From contig NZ_BOMN01000048.1 in the NCBI RefSeq assembly GCF_016862215.1, positions 1-49,293 of the forward strand: 49,293 nt of DNA, written 5' to 3'. This document shows, piece after piece, positions 41,754 through 49,287 of the stretch. The stretch is from Winogradskya humida (lineage in GTDB: Bacteria; Actinomycetota; Actinomycetes; Mycobacteriales; Micromonosporaceae). The position numbers and the translations under genes were made by a program. Below the pieces are notes generated by a model. The model had not been told where the DNA came from and ran no database searches. It was given only the letters and a program-made list of their open reading frames with translations. The stretch's first letter is position 1. Each line of letters begins with the position of its first letter.

Positions 41754-41786
41754 GACGTTGCCCGTGCACGGATGTCACATGTGACA
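41754..41786 (-). promoter_or_regulatory. Putative ECF41-type promoter of the sigma-factor gene
   Basis: On the minus strand TGTGACA is followed after 15 bp by CGTC (41757-41754), close to the ECF41 pattern TGTCACA with CGTC. The -35 part lies in a perfect 14-bp palindrome TGTCACATGTGACA (41773-41786), so a second -35 faces the divergent PLC-like gene. The consensus is quoted from memory. Confidence 0.6.
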
Positions 41787-41848
41787 CAGTGGTGGGCACT
41801 ATATCTGCTTTGACCCGATTCGTGTACGGGAGAAAGGGGGGACCGACA

Positions 41849-42760
41849 GTGGCGCAGGACGTGGCAGCCCTGCTCGGCGGCGTGGCCGGCGTTGCCGGTG
41901 TGACCGGTGCGGCGACCCTCGGGATCGCGGCGGCCCGCCGTCCGCGCCCCTATCTGCCGGCGGGCCACGCGGTTGTCGACGCGCGCTACGGCGATCCGCT
42001 GCCCGAAGTGCTGCGGCGCGGGCTGGCCGGGCTGACCGTGCCCGTGCGGCCCGGGCCCAACGGCGAGTTGTTCCTGGGGGCGGGAGATCCGAAGCCTGGG
42101 CGTACGCTGCGCCGCCTGGTCCTGTCGCCCCTGTTCGCGCGTGCCCGGGCCCGCGGCGGTCGACTCTGCCGGGATCAGCGGGCGCCGTTCCGGCTGGTGG
42201 TCGAGGTTGCCGGGCCGACGCGGGACGCGGTTGCGCTGCTCCGGGCGTACAGGATGCTTGATCAGCAGTTGAAAGACCATGCGCCCCTGCTCAGCCGGTG
42301 CCTGGACGGCCAGATCGAGCCGGGGGCCGTGACGGTGTCCGTGACCGGGATCGTGGACGTGCGGCAGCTGCTGGCAGGCGAAACCGACAGGTACGCGTTC
42401 GCGGACGGCTCGTTCGACGACATCGGCAACCCGGCTGCCCCGCCCGAGCTGGTGCCGATGCTCAGCGAATCGTGGACGCGCCGCTTCGGCTGGGACGGCT
42501 GCGAGGTCATGCCGGCAGAGGAACGCCACCACCTGCACGGTCTTGTCGCCGCCGCGCACGAGGATGACCGTACGGTCCGGATCTGTGGGGTGCCGGGCGC
42601 GACCAGAACCGCCCGCCGGGCCATCTGGCAGGAACTGCTCGCTGCGGGGGTCGATGTGATCGCCGACGCGGACCTCAGTGGTCTGGCGCGGCAACTGCGC
42701 AGGCATCCCGTACGCCAGGACGCGCCACCGCCGTTAACCCGTAGCGCGCAACCTGCCTGA
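41849..42760 (+). CDS. PLC-like (AIM6-type) phosphodiesterase-fold protein, uncharacterised
   Basis: The 303-residue product resembles actinobacterial proteins of the PI-PLC/AIM6-like group. The pattern is an N-terminal strand GHAVVDARYGDPLPEVLRRG, a GPNGELFLGAGD segment, FRLVVEVAG, then TVSVTGIVDVRQLLAG and YAFADGSFDDIG. The normal catalytic His pair of PLC enzymes is not obvious; the His usually found in AHN near the N-terminus appears to be replaced by DARYG, so it may be inactive. The first 25 residues could be a membrane segment (VAALLGGVAGVAGVTGAATLG). The GTG has an AAGGGGGG site about 9 nt upstream. It is divergent from the ECF41 gene. Confidence 0.6.
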   Translation: MAQDVAALLGGVAGVAGVTGAATLGIAAARRPRPYLPAGHAVVDARYGDPLPEVLRRGLAGLTVPVRPGPNGELFLGAGDPKPGRTLRRLVLSPLFARARARGGRLCRDQRAPFRLVVEVAGPTRDAVALLRAYRMLDQQLKDHAPLLSRCLDGQIEPGAVTVSVTGIVDVRQLLAGETDRYAFADGSFDDIGNPAAPPELVPMLSESWTRRFGWDGCEVMPAEERHHLHGLVAAAHEDDRTVRICGVPGATRTARRAIWQELLAAGVDVIADADLSGLARQLRRHPVRQDAPPPLTRSAQPA

Positions 42761-42781
42761 AAGATCCACATAAGCGACCGT

Positions 42782-42814
42782 TCAAGGTTAACTGGAGATG
42801 AACGAACTCTGAAC
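42782..42814 (-). promoter_or_regulatory. Pho box: three 11-bp PhoP direct repeats
   Basis: On the minus strand three consecutive 11-bp units read GTTCAGAGTTC, GTTCATCTCCA and GTTAACCTTGA. They match the GTTCA-starting direct repeats of actinobacterial PhoP boxes. The site is 92 bp upstream of the DUF47-pit operon start, so phosphate starvation control is predicted. Confidence 0.8.
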
Positions 42815-42906
42815 GGGTGCTGAGCGGGGGTAGGCGGGCTCGGCAACCGGGGAGGCGTTTCCTAGCATTCCCTCGAATCCGCCCACCCTTCAGCGAGGTC
42901 CGCGCC

Positions 42907-43533
42907 GTGAAGTTCTCCTTCCGCCCCACCGAGGGCGCCTTCTACGAGCTGTTCACCCGGGCAGCCCAGAACCTCGTGCGCGGCACCGAGCTGCTCAATG
43001 AGCTGGCTCTGCCCGGGGTCGACGTGCAGTCGGTCAGCGATCGGCTGACCGACGTCGAGCACGACAGCGACGAGATCACCCACACGCTCTACAAGAAGAT
43101 CAACTCGACCTTCATCACCCCGTTCGACCGCGCGGACATCTACTCCCTGGGCTCCCAGCTCGACGACGTGATGGACCACCTCGAAGCGGTCGGCAACCTG
43201 CTGTACCTCTACGGCCTCACCGAGCTGCCGTCCCTGCCCCGCGAGATGCACGAGCTGGTCAACGTCCTCGACCAGCAGGCGAAGATCACCGCGGACGCGA
43301 TGCCGAAACTGCGCTCGATGAAGGGCCTCGAGGAGTACTGGATCGAGATCAACCGGCTCGAGAACGACGGCGACCGGGCGTACCGGATGCTGCTCGTCCG
43401 CCTCTTCTCCGGCGAGTACGACGCTCTCACCGTGCTCAAGATGAAAGAGGTCGCCGACGAGCTCGAGGCCGCCTGCGACGCGTTCGAGCACGTCGCGAAC
43501 ACGGTCGAGACCATCACGGTCAAGGAGTCCTAG
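42907..43533 (+). CDS. DUF47 / PhoU-like Pit accessory protein
   Basis: The 208-residue protein is an all-helical PhoU-like DUF47 domain, with FYELFTRAAQNLVRG at the start, DVEHDSDEITHTLYKKINST and the metal-cluster-type ExxxD patterns repeated at LENDGDRAYRMLL. It is encoded 3 bp before the Pit transporter and is expected to modulate it at the membrane. The GTG has GAGG 9 nt upstream. A PhoP box precedes the pair. Confidence 0.92.
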   Translation: MKFSFRPTEGAFYELFTRAAQNLVRGTELLNELALPGVDVQSVSDRLTDVEHDSDEITHTLYKKINSTFITPFDRADIYSLGSQLDDVMDHLEAVGNLLYLYGLTELPSLPREMHELVNVLDQQAKITADAMPKLRSMKGLEEYWIEINRLENDGDRAYRMLLVRLFSGEYDALTVLKMKEVADELEAACDAFEHVANTVETITVKES

Positions 43534-43536
43534 ACC

Positions 43537-44547
43537 TTGTCCCCCGAGCTCGTCGCCACCCTCGCGGTGATCATCGCCGCGATGGCCTTCGACTACACCA
43601 ACGGCTTCCACGACGCGGCCAACGCCATCGCCACCAGCGTCAGCACCCGCGCGCTGACCCCCCGGGTCGCCCTCGCCATGGCCGCGGTCGGCAACTTCAT
43701 CGGCACCCACTTCGGCGCCGGCGTCGCCAAAACCGTCGGCGACGGCCTGGTCAAGCTGCCCGAGGGCGTACCCAGCCTCGGCGTGGTCTTCGCCGGCGTC
43801 TGCGGCGCCATCGTCTGGAACCTGCTCACCTGGTACTTCGGCCTGCCGTCCAGCTCCTCGCACGCGCTCTTCGGCGGTCTCGTCGGCGCCACCTTCTTCG
43901 CCGCCGACGCGAAAATCGAGTGGGGCACCATCACCGACAAGGTGCTCATCCCGATGGTGATCTCGCCGGTCGCCGGCCTGATCCTCGGCTTCGGCGTCAT
44001 GCTCGCCATCCTCTGGATCTTCCGCCGCGGCAACCCCAGCAAACTCAACCGGGGCTTCCGCATCGCCCAGACCGTCTCCGCCGCCTTCATGTCTGTCGGC
44101 CACGGCATGCAGGACGCCGCCAAGACCATGGGCATCATCGTCCTCGCCCTCTACACCGGCGGCTTCCAGGACAGCTCCACCGACATTCCCTGGTGGGTCT
44201 TCTGGACCTCAGCCGCCGTCCTCGCCGCCGGCACCTACGCCGGTGGCTGGCGCATCATCCGCACCCTGGGCCGCAAAATCATCGACCTGGGCCCCGCGGA
44301 AGGCTTCGCCGCCGAGGTGGTCGCCAGCTCGATCCTGTACTTCAACGCGCTGGTCCTGCACGCCCCGATCTCCACCACCCACACCATCACCTCGGCCATC
44401 ATGGGCGTCGGCGCCACCAAACGCCTCAACGCCGTCCGCTGGAACGTCGCCGGCAACATCGTCATCGCCTGGATCACCACATTCCCAGCCGCCGCGGCAA
44501 TCAGCTGCGTCGTCTACTTCTGCGTGCGGCCGCTGTTCCACGCCTGA
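43537..44547 (+). CDS. pit: Low-affinity inorganic phosphate transporter Pit
   Basis: The 336-residue protein has about ten membrane helices and the duplicated PiT signatures: FDYTNGFHDAANAIAT in the first half and the matching ISTTHTITSAIMGVGA in the second, plus GLPSSSSHALFGGLVGA. It imports metal-phosphate with protons. The TTG start has AAGGAG 9 nt upstream, overlapping the end of the DUF47 gene. Together with the pst genes near the right end, this segment holds two independent phosphate uptake systems. Confidence 0.96.
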   Translation: MSPELVATLAVIIAAMAFDYTNGFHDAANAIATSVSTRALTPRVALAMAAVGNFIGTHFGAGVAKTVGDGLVKLPEGVPSLGVVFAGVCGAIVWNLLTWYFGLPSSSSHALFGGLVGATFFAADAKIEWGTITDKVLIPMVISPVAGLILGFGVMLAILWIFRRGNPSKLNRGFRIAQTVSAAFMSVGHGMQDAAKTMGIIVLALYTGGFQDSSTDIPWWVFWTSAAVLAAGTYAGGWRIIRTLGRKIIDLGPAEGFAAEVVASSILYFNALVLHAPISTTHTITSAIMGVGATKRLNAVRWNVAGNIVIAWITTFPAAAAISCVVYFCVRPLFHA

Positions 44548-44565
44548 CCACACACGTCACATGAT

Positions 44566-44598
44566 TGAGGCCGTCACCCGACTCGGGTGACGGCCTCA
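44566..44598. terminator. Strong bidirectional terminator after pit
   Basis: TGAGGCCGTCACCCGA (44566-44581) is the exact reverse complement of 44583-44598, a 16-bp stem with almost no loop (3-5 nt in practice). It lies between the convergent pit and antitoxin genes, 18 bp after the pit stop. Confidence 0.88.
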
Positions 44599-44605
44599 CA
44601 TCCGT

Positions 44606-44911
44606 TCAGGGCAGCGGAGCGATCACGAGCTTGGCACCGAGCGCTCTGACGATCTTCTCAAGCGTTGCCTGTGTGGGATTAGCTTTGCCTCGCTCGATTC
44701 GCGAGATCTCCGACTGCCGCACGCCGGACCGTTCGGCAACCTCCTCCTGTGTCAGGTTGAGTTCCTCGCGGCGTGCGGCGATGCGTTCCCCCATCCCGAA
44801 GGTGCGCTCGTCGGCAGCCTTGAAGTGAACCTCGGCTGCGGCCGTGAACGCCAGAACGTCTGGGTCGGTGCTGACGAAGTCCTGCATGACCTCATCGAAA
44901 GAACGGTTCAT
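44606..44911 (-). CDS. XRE-family antitoxin (HigA-like)
   Basis: The 101-residue protein has a helix-turn-helix of the XRE type in its C-terminal half (RREELNLTQEEVAERSGVRQ, then SEISRIERGKANPT) and ends ALGAKLVIAPLP, as HigA-type antitoxins do. The N-terminal 35 residues probably wrap the toxin. It neutralises the RelE/HigB-like toxin encoded 76 bp upstream and should repress the pair. GGAGG lies 6 nt before the ATG, and a strong promoter of its own lies in the gap. Confidence 0.9.
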   Translation of the reverse strand: MNRSFDEVMQDFVSTDPDVLAFTAAAEVHFKAADERTFGMGERIAARREELNLTQEEVAERSGVRQSEISRIERGKANPTQATLEKIVRALGAKLVIAPLP

Positions 44912-44930
44912 GGGTAACCCTCCCGCTGGG

Positions 44931-44960
44931 ATTATGGGTTATAACACATGTGGTTGTCAA
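44931..44960 (-). promoter_or_regulatory. Antitoxin promoter with operator-like palindrome
   Basis: On the minus strand a consensus TTGACA (44960-44955), an 18-bp spacer and CATAAT (44936-44931) give a strong promoter for the antitoxin alone. The spacer includes GTTATAAC, a perfect 8-bp palindrome that may be the autorepression site. Confidence 0.72.
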
Positions 44961-44987
44961 GAGACTAGCGCCGCATGTGGGTGCGGT

Positions 44988-45434
44988 TCACTGGTCTTGC
45001 CTGAACTCCTTGAGGATGGAGCGGGCTCGCCTGATCTCTCGTAGCTGGCGGAACCGCGACGGATCTCTGCCCTTGTTGTAGCCGCCGAGTAAAAGCACGA
45101 TCCGATCTCCGTAGACGACAAAAAAGATGCGAAGTAGTACTCGTCCACCGCCAGGGATGCCGGAGGGGGGATCGATTCCCGCCTCACTGCAGATCGCTGC
45201 CAGGGTTCGACGCACGCGGAACTCGTAGAGGCCTTTCCCGAGGGGCTTGCCCCATTCCGTTTCGCATACGGCATGGCCTCGGGTGGCGAGGACTGTCCTG
45301 ATCGCGGTAGCGGCAATTGCTCGCTGGTATGGATTGAGTGAGTTAAGAAACGTGGTGAAGGGTTCGCGTCCGGCCCGGGTTTTGCATACTTCGATCGTCC
45401 AGGTCGCGGGGGTGGGATCCGGCTGCTTGTTCAT
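44988..45434 (-). CDS. RelE/HigB-family toxin
   Basis: The 148-residue product has the RelE-like beta-sheet pattern: WTIEVCKTRAGREPFTTFLN, the helix YQRAIAATAIRTVLATRG, LYEFRV, and VLLRIFFVVYGDRIVLLLGG followed by YNKGRDPSRFRQLREI. The basic residues near the end are typical of the ribosome-dependent mRNA cleavage site. It is encoded before its antitoxin, the HigBA order. The ATG at 45434 has GGAG 8 nt upstream. The gene is less GC-rich than its surroundings (frequent A/T third positions), a sign of horizontal acquisition. Confidence 0.9.
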   Translation of the reverse strand: MNKQPDPTPATWTIEVCKTRAGREPFTTFLNSLNPYQRAIAATAIRTVLATRGHAVCETEWGKPLGKGLYEFRVRRTLAAICSEAGIDPPSGIPGGGRVLLRIFFVVYGDRIVLLLGGYNKGRDPSRFRQLREIRRARSILKEFRQDQ

Positions 45435-45485
45435 GCGCGTCACTCCGTTGTTGAGCTGCATCGAAGGGCATCGGTTGCTCCGCGA

Positions 45486-45517
45486 CTAGGCTAGCGGGGT
45501 GACTAGATTTGATCTAG
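45486..45517. promoter_or_regulatory. CTAG-rich operator region upstream of the toxin gene
   Basis: Four CTAG tetramers occur within 32 bp (45486, 45491, 45503, 45514). The last two form a perfect palindrome CTAGAT-TTG-ATCTAG (45503-45517). It lies 52-83 bp upstream of the toxin start and is a candidate binding site for the toxin-antitoxin complex. Confidence 0.6.
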
Positions 45518-45538
45518 GGTGACGGTGGACACAAAGAT

Positions 45539-45567
45539 GCCCCTGTCCCGGGCGGCGGGACAGGGGC
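45539..45567 (-). terminator. Intrinsic terminator of the second Gfo/Idh gene
   Basis: GCCCCTGTCCCG (45539-45550) pairs perfectly with CGGGACAGGGGC (45556-45567) around a 5-nt loop. On the minus strand it is followed by ATCTTTGTG. It begins 19 bp after the oxidoreductase stop. Confidence 0.88.
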
Positions 45568-45585
45568 GAGCGGTGCGGGAGGAGG

Positions 45586-46560
45586 TCAGTAGCTGACACC
45601 GATCTCGGCACGGATGGTGTCCATCAGGGTCATGATTTCGAGCGTGGTGGTGTGCGGGACCAGCGGGCTCTCGGGGAAGTTGTGGGCCAGGCAGCGCTGG
45701 ACCTCGATCGCCTCGAACTGGTAGCCGCTCCCCTCGTAATCAAGGTCGAAGGTTTCGACTTCGCCGCCCCGGATCAGATCGAAGGTGCGGGCGTTGAAGA
45801 AGCCCGGCGGGATCTCGATGCGTCCCCGGGTGCCGGTGATGGTCGCGGCGTTGCGGGATTCGCCGGCGATGCTGCAGGTCAGGGTGGCGGCCGCGCCTGA
45901 GGCGTAGCCGAGCAGGATGCCGGTGGTCTCGTCCACGTTCTCCGGGGTGAGGGTGGCCCAGCTGTGGACTGTTTCCGGGGCGCCGAGCATGAGGTCGGCG
46001 AAGTGGATGGGGTAGACACCCAGGTCGAGCAGGGCGCCGCCGCCGAGGGCGGGGTCGCGCAGGCGGTGGGTGGGTTCGAACGGGCCCTGGAGGCCGAAGT
46101 CGGCGTGGAGGGTGACGATGTCGCCGATGGCGCCCTCGGTGATGAGGTCGCGGATTTTGCGGATGGCGGGGTTGCAGCGCATCCACATGGCTTCCATGAG
46201 GAAGAGTTCGCGGGTGCGGGCTTCCTGGACGAGCTGGGCGGAGCTGGCCAGGTCGAGGGTCATCGGCTTTTCGATGAGGACCGATTTTCCGCCTTCGAGG
46301 CAGACCATCGAGGCGGCGTGGTGGGACGAGTGCGGGGTGGCCACGTAGATCACGTCGACGTCGGGGTCGGCGGCGAGGGCGGCCCAGGAGCCGTGGGCGC
46401 GGGCGGCGCCGTGCTTGGTGGCGAAGGCATCGGCGGCTTCCTGGGTGCGGGAGCCGACTGCGGCGAGTTCGGCGCCGGGGACGAGCGGGAGGTCGGACGC
46501 GAACGTGGCGGCGATGCCTCCGGTGCCGAGGATGCCCCAGCGGGTGGTCTGAGCGGTCAT
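45586..46560 (-). CDS. Gfo/Idh/MocA family oxidoreductase
   Basis: The 324-residue protein has the Rossmann motif WGILGTGGIAATFASDL, the family signature SVLIEKPMTLD and the MEAMWMRCNPAI segment typical of the dimeric dihydrodiol dehydrogenase/xylose dehydrogenase branch. It is an NAD(P)-dependent sugar or diol oxidoreductase, distinct from the one at 16.8 kb. It lacks that protein's cysteine patch. The ATG lies 7 nt after TACCGT on the minus strand, so a leaderless transcript is likely. It is divergent from the Nudix gene (68-bp gap). Confidence 0.9.
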   Translation of the reverse strand: MTAQTTRWGILGTGGIAATFASDLPLVPGAELAAVGSRTQEAADAFATKHGAARAHGSWAALAADPDVDVIYVATPHSSHHAASMVCLEGGKSVLIEKPMTLDLASSAQLVQEARTRELFLMEAMWMRCNPAIRKIRDLITEGAIGDIVTLHADFGLQGPFEPTHRLRDPALGGGALLDLGVYPIHFADLMLGAPETVHSWATLTPENVDETTGILLGYASGAAATLTCSIAGESRNAATITGTRGRIEIPPGFFNARTFDLIRGGEVETFDLDYEGSGYQFEAIEVQRCLAHNFPESPLVPHTTTLEIMTLMDTIRAEIGVSY

Positions 46561-46628
46561 GATCGCCACGGTATCTCCCGGTGGCGGTCGAGGGGCAGGC
46601 ATCGCCCGGGCGGTGGGAGGATCGGGGG

Positions 46629-47408
46629 GTGAGTCTTTCGATGCCGTTGCCGGACGCCATGGTCAAGCGCGCACGTGAGTTTTCCGGTCCGCCGGCGGTG
46701 GCGCGGCCCGCGGCGACCGTGGTGCTGCTGGATCCGTCGAGCCGTGACGTCTACCTGCTGAAACGAGCCGGGACGATGGTCTTCGGCGGTGTTTACGCGT
46801 TTCCTGGTGGGCGCGTGGATGCGGCTGACCGGCCCGAGACGATTCGCGGGGACTGGGCGCAGCGGCTCGGTGTGCCCGGCGAGCAGGCGCGGGCCGTGGT
46901 CGGTGCGGCGATCCGCGAGCTGTTCGAGGAGGCGGGGGTTCTGCTGGCCGGGCCGGTGGGCGAGCCGGACCGTACGGTCGGGGATGTGAGCGGGCCCGAG
47001 TGGGAGGCCGATCGGGCGGCTGTCGCGGCGCGGGAGCTGACCCTGGACGCGCTGCTGGCGAAGCGGGAGCTGCGGCTGCGTGACGACCTGCTGTTGCCGT
47101 GGTCGCGGTGGATCACGCCGGAGTTCGAGCCGAAGCGGTTCGACACGTGGTTCTTTGTCGCGCTGCTGCCGCAGGCTCAGACGGCACGGGACGTTTCCGG
47201 TGAGACCGAGGGGACGACCTGGGTGAGTCTGGACGCTGCCGCGGGCCTGGCGATGCTCCCGCCGACCCGAGTGACTCTGAACCAGCTGGTGGCGTACCGA
47301 AAAATGGAAGATCTGGTGGCAGCGAGCGCGAGCAGAAACGCCGCCGTCCCGGTCATGCCCCTGGTGGAGCTGACCGATGACGGCGGCGCCGTGGTGACGA
47401 TTCCGTGA
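46629..47408 (+). CDS. Nudix hydrolase
   Basis: The 259-residue protein contains a Nudix fold with the box split by an insertion: FPGGRVDAADRPE near 63-75 and, after about 25 residues, IRELFEEAGVLL, giving the REx-EE metal ligands. Such split boxes occur in the NUDT19/acyl-CoA diphosphatase-like group, which fits the length. It cleaves X-linked nucleoside diphosphates; the substrate is unknown. The GTG has GGAGG about 9 nt upstream. It converges with pstB (3-bp gap). Confidence 0.87.
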   Translation: MSLSMPLPDAMVKRAREFSGPPAVARPAATVVLLDPSSRDVYLLKRAGTMVFGGVYAFPGGRVDAADRPETIRGDWAQRLGVPGEQARAVVGAAIRELFEEAGVLLAGPVGEPDRTVGDVSGPEWEADRAAVAARELTLDALLAKRELRLRDDLLLPWSRWITPEFEPKRFDTWFFVALLPQAQTARDVSGETEGTTWVSLDAAAGLAMLPPTRVTLNQLVAYRKMEDLVAASASRNAAVPVMPLVELTDDGGAVVTIP

Positions 47409-47411
47409 GGC

Positions 47412-48188
47412 TCAGCCGAAGCGGCCGGTGATGTAGTCCTCGGTCTTCTTCTCCGTGGGGTTGGAGAAGATCTTCTGCGTGTCGGCGTATTCGATCAGGC
47501 GGCCGGGCTCGCCGGTCTTGTCGATCGAGAAGAAGCCGGTCTTGTCGCTGACCCGGGCGGCCTGCTGCATGTTGTGCGTCACGATGATGATCGTGAACTG
47601 GTCCTTCAGTTTGAACATCAGGTCCTCGATCGCCAGCGTGGAGATCGGGTCGAGCGCCGAGCAGGGCTCGTCCATGAGGACGACCTGCGGCTGGACCGCG
47701 ATGGTGCGGGCGATGCAGAGACGCTGCTGCTGGCCGCCGGAGAGGCCGGCGCCGGGGCGGTTGAGCCGGTCCTTGACCTCGTCCCAGAGGTTCGCGGAAC
47801 GCAGCGACTTCTCGGCCGCGTCGTCCAGCAGGGACTTCTTCTTGACGCCGTTGAGCTTGAGGCCCGCGACCGCGTTCTCGTAGATCGACATCGTCGGGAA
47901 CGGGTTGGGGCGCTGGAAGACCATGCCGATCATCCGGCGGACCGCGGTGACGTCGACGTCCGGGTCGTAGATGTTCTGGTCGTCGATGGTCAGCCGGCCC
48001 TCGATGCGGGCGTTCGGCAGCACCTCGTGCATGCGGTTGATGGACCGCAGGAACGTCGACTTGCCGCAGCCGGACGGGCCGATGAGGGCCGTGATCGTCT
48101 TCGGCTCGACGGTCATCGAGATGCTGTCGATCGCCTTGAAGGAACCGTAATAGGACGAGACGTTGCTCGCCTCGATGCGCTTGGCCAT
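47412..48188 (-). CDS. pstB: Phosphate ABC transporter ATP-binding protein PstB
   Basis: The 258-residue ATPase has Walker A GPSGCGKST, the PstB-specific FQRPNPFPTMSIYENA around the Q-loop, the signature LSGGQQQRLCIAR and Walker B VVLMDEPCSALDP. It drives high-affinity phosphate import through PstC/PstA. The ATG at 48188 has AGAGGTG 6 nt upstream and is 16 bp after the pstA stop. No phoU follows; the gene is the last of the operon and converges with the Nudix gene. Confidence 0.97.
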   Translation of the reverse strand: MAKRIEASNVSSYYGSFKAIDSISMTVEPKTITALIGPSGCGKSTFLRSINRMHEVLPNARIEGRLTIDDQNIYDPDVDVTAVRRMIGMVFQRPNPFPTMSIYENAVAGLKLNGVKKKSLLDDAAEKSLRSANLWDEVKDRLNRPGAGLSGGQQQRLCIARTIAVQPQVVLMDEPCSALDPISTLAIEDLMFKLKDQFTIIIVTHNMQQAARVSDKTGFFSIDKTGEPGRLIEYADTQKIFSNPTEKKTEDYITGRFG

Positions 48189-48204
48189 GGGGGACACCTC
48201 TACT

Positions 48205-49287
48205 TCAGGACAGCCGGTTGCGGCGGGCGAGCAGCTTCGCTGCGATGGTCAGGATGAGGACCAGGGCGACCAGCGTCAATGCCGCCGTCCATGCGCGGTC
48301 GGGGGCATAGCGGGAGGCGTCGCCCGCCTGCTGGTAGACGAAGAGCGACAGCGACGACTGGTTGCCCGCGAACGGGTCCATGTTGATCGCCGCCGCGCCG
48401 CCTGCGACGAGCAGCACCGGCGCGGTCTCACCGGCGGCACGGGCGACGGCGAGCATGACGCCCGTGACGATGCCCGGCAACGCGGTGGGGAGGACAACCT
48501 TCAAGATCGTCTTCCATTGGGGTACGCCCAGAGCGTACGCACCTTCGCGAAGCGGCCCCGGCACGAGGCGCAGCATCTCCTCGGTCGACCGTACGATCGT
48601 CGGCAGCATCAGCACCGTCAGCGCGAGTGACGCCGCGAATCCGGAGAACCGCGGTGTGCCGTCGTTGAACCAGGGGCTGACGATGAGCACCCAGAACGCC
48701 AGCACGAACAGGCCGGCGACGATCGACGGGATGCCCGTCATGACGTCGACGAAGAAGCGGACCGTCAGGGCGAACTTGCCGCGGCCGTACTCGACGAGGT
48801 AGATCGCGCCGAGGACGCCCAGCGGGACGGCCAGCAGGGTGGCGATGCCGACCTGCTCCAGGGTGCCGATGATGGCGTGGTACGCGCCACCGTTGGCGTC
48901 CCGGGCACCGATGTTGTTCATCGACGAGCCGAAGAAGTCGCCGTCGAGGCGGGCGGCACCCTTGGAGACCAGCGTCCACACGACCGAGGCCAGCGGCAGG
49001 ATCGCCAGCAGGCAGGCCGCGTAGATCATGGTGCGCCAGATCTTGTTCTTCGCGGACCGCTTGCCCTCGACCCGGCTCGCGGCGAAGAAGAGCCCGACCA
49101 GGTAGAAGACGATGCCGAGGAACACGACCAGCACCCAGTTGCCGATGCCGGTGCCCAGGACCAGCGCCGCCGAGACGACCAGGGCGACGACAGCGACACC
49201 GAGTTCGGCGACGAGCGGAAGCTTCTTGGTCCGGATGTTGTCCGGCGTCATGATGACGCCATCGGTCTCTTGCTCTAAGAGGCTCAT
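48205..49287 (-). CDS. pstA: Phosphate ABC transporter permease PstA
   Basis: The 360-residue protein has a longer N-terminus than Escherichia coli PstA: three extra hydrophobic segments (about 25-80) precede the conserved six-helix permease, as seen in actinobacteria. The core contains LEQVGIATLLAVPLGVLGAIYL and the EAA-type loop REGAYALGVPQWKTILKVVLP, followed by AVARAAGETAPVLL. The start at 49287 is 6 bp from the window edge, so its ribosome site and any overlap with pstC are not visible; an ATG at 49251 is an alternative. Confidence 0.95.
   Translation of the reverse strand: MSLLEQETDGVIMTPDNIRTKKLPLVAELGVAVVALVVSAALVLGTGIGNWVLVVFLGIVFYLVGLFFAASRVEGKRSAKNKIWRTMIYAACLLAILPLASVVWTLVSKGAARLDGDFFGSSMNNIGARDANGGAYHAIIGTLEQVGIATLLAVPLGVLGAIYLVEYGRGKFALTVRFFVDVMTGIPSIVAGLFVLAFWVLIVSPWFNDGTPRFSGFAASLALTVLMLPTIVRSTEEMLRLVPGPLREGAYALGVPQWKTILKVVLPTALPGIVTGVMLAVARAAGETAPVLLVAGGAAAINMDPFAGNQSSLSLFVYQQAGDASRYAPDRAWTAALTLVALVLILTIAAKLLARRNRLS

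Noticed and set aside
45168..45190. tRNA T-loop-like sequence GGATCGATTCC
   Set aside because: It falls inside the toxin coding sequence, and no cloverleaf can be built around it.
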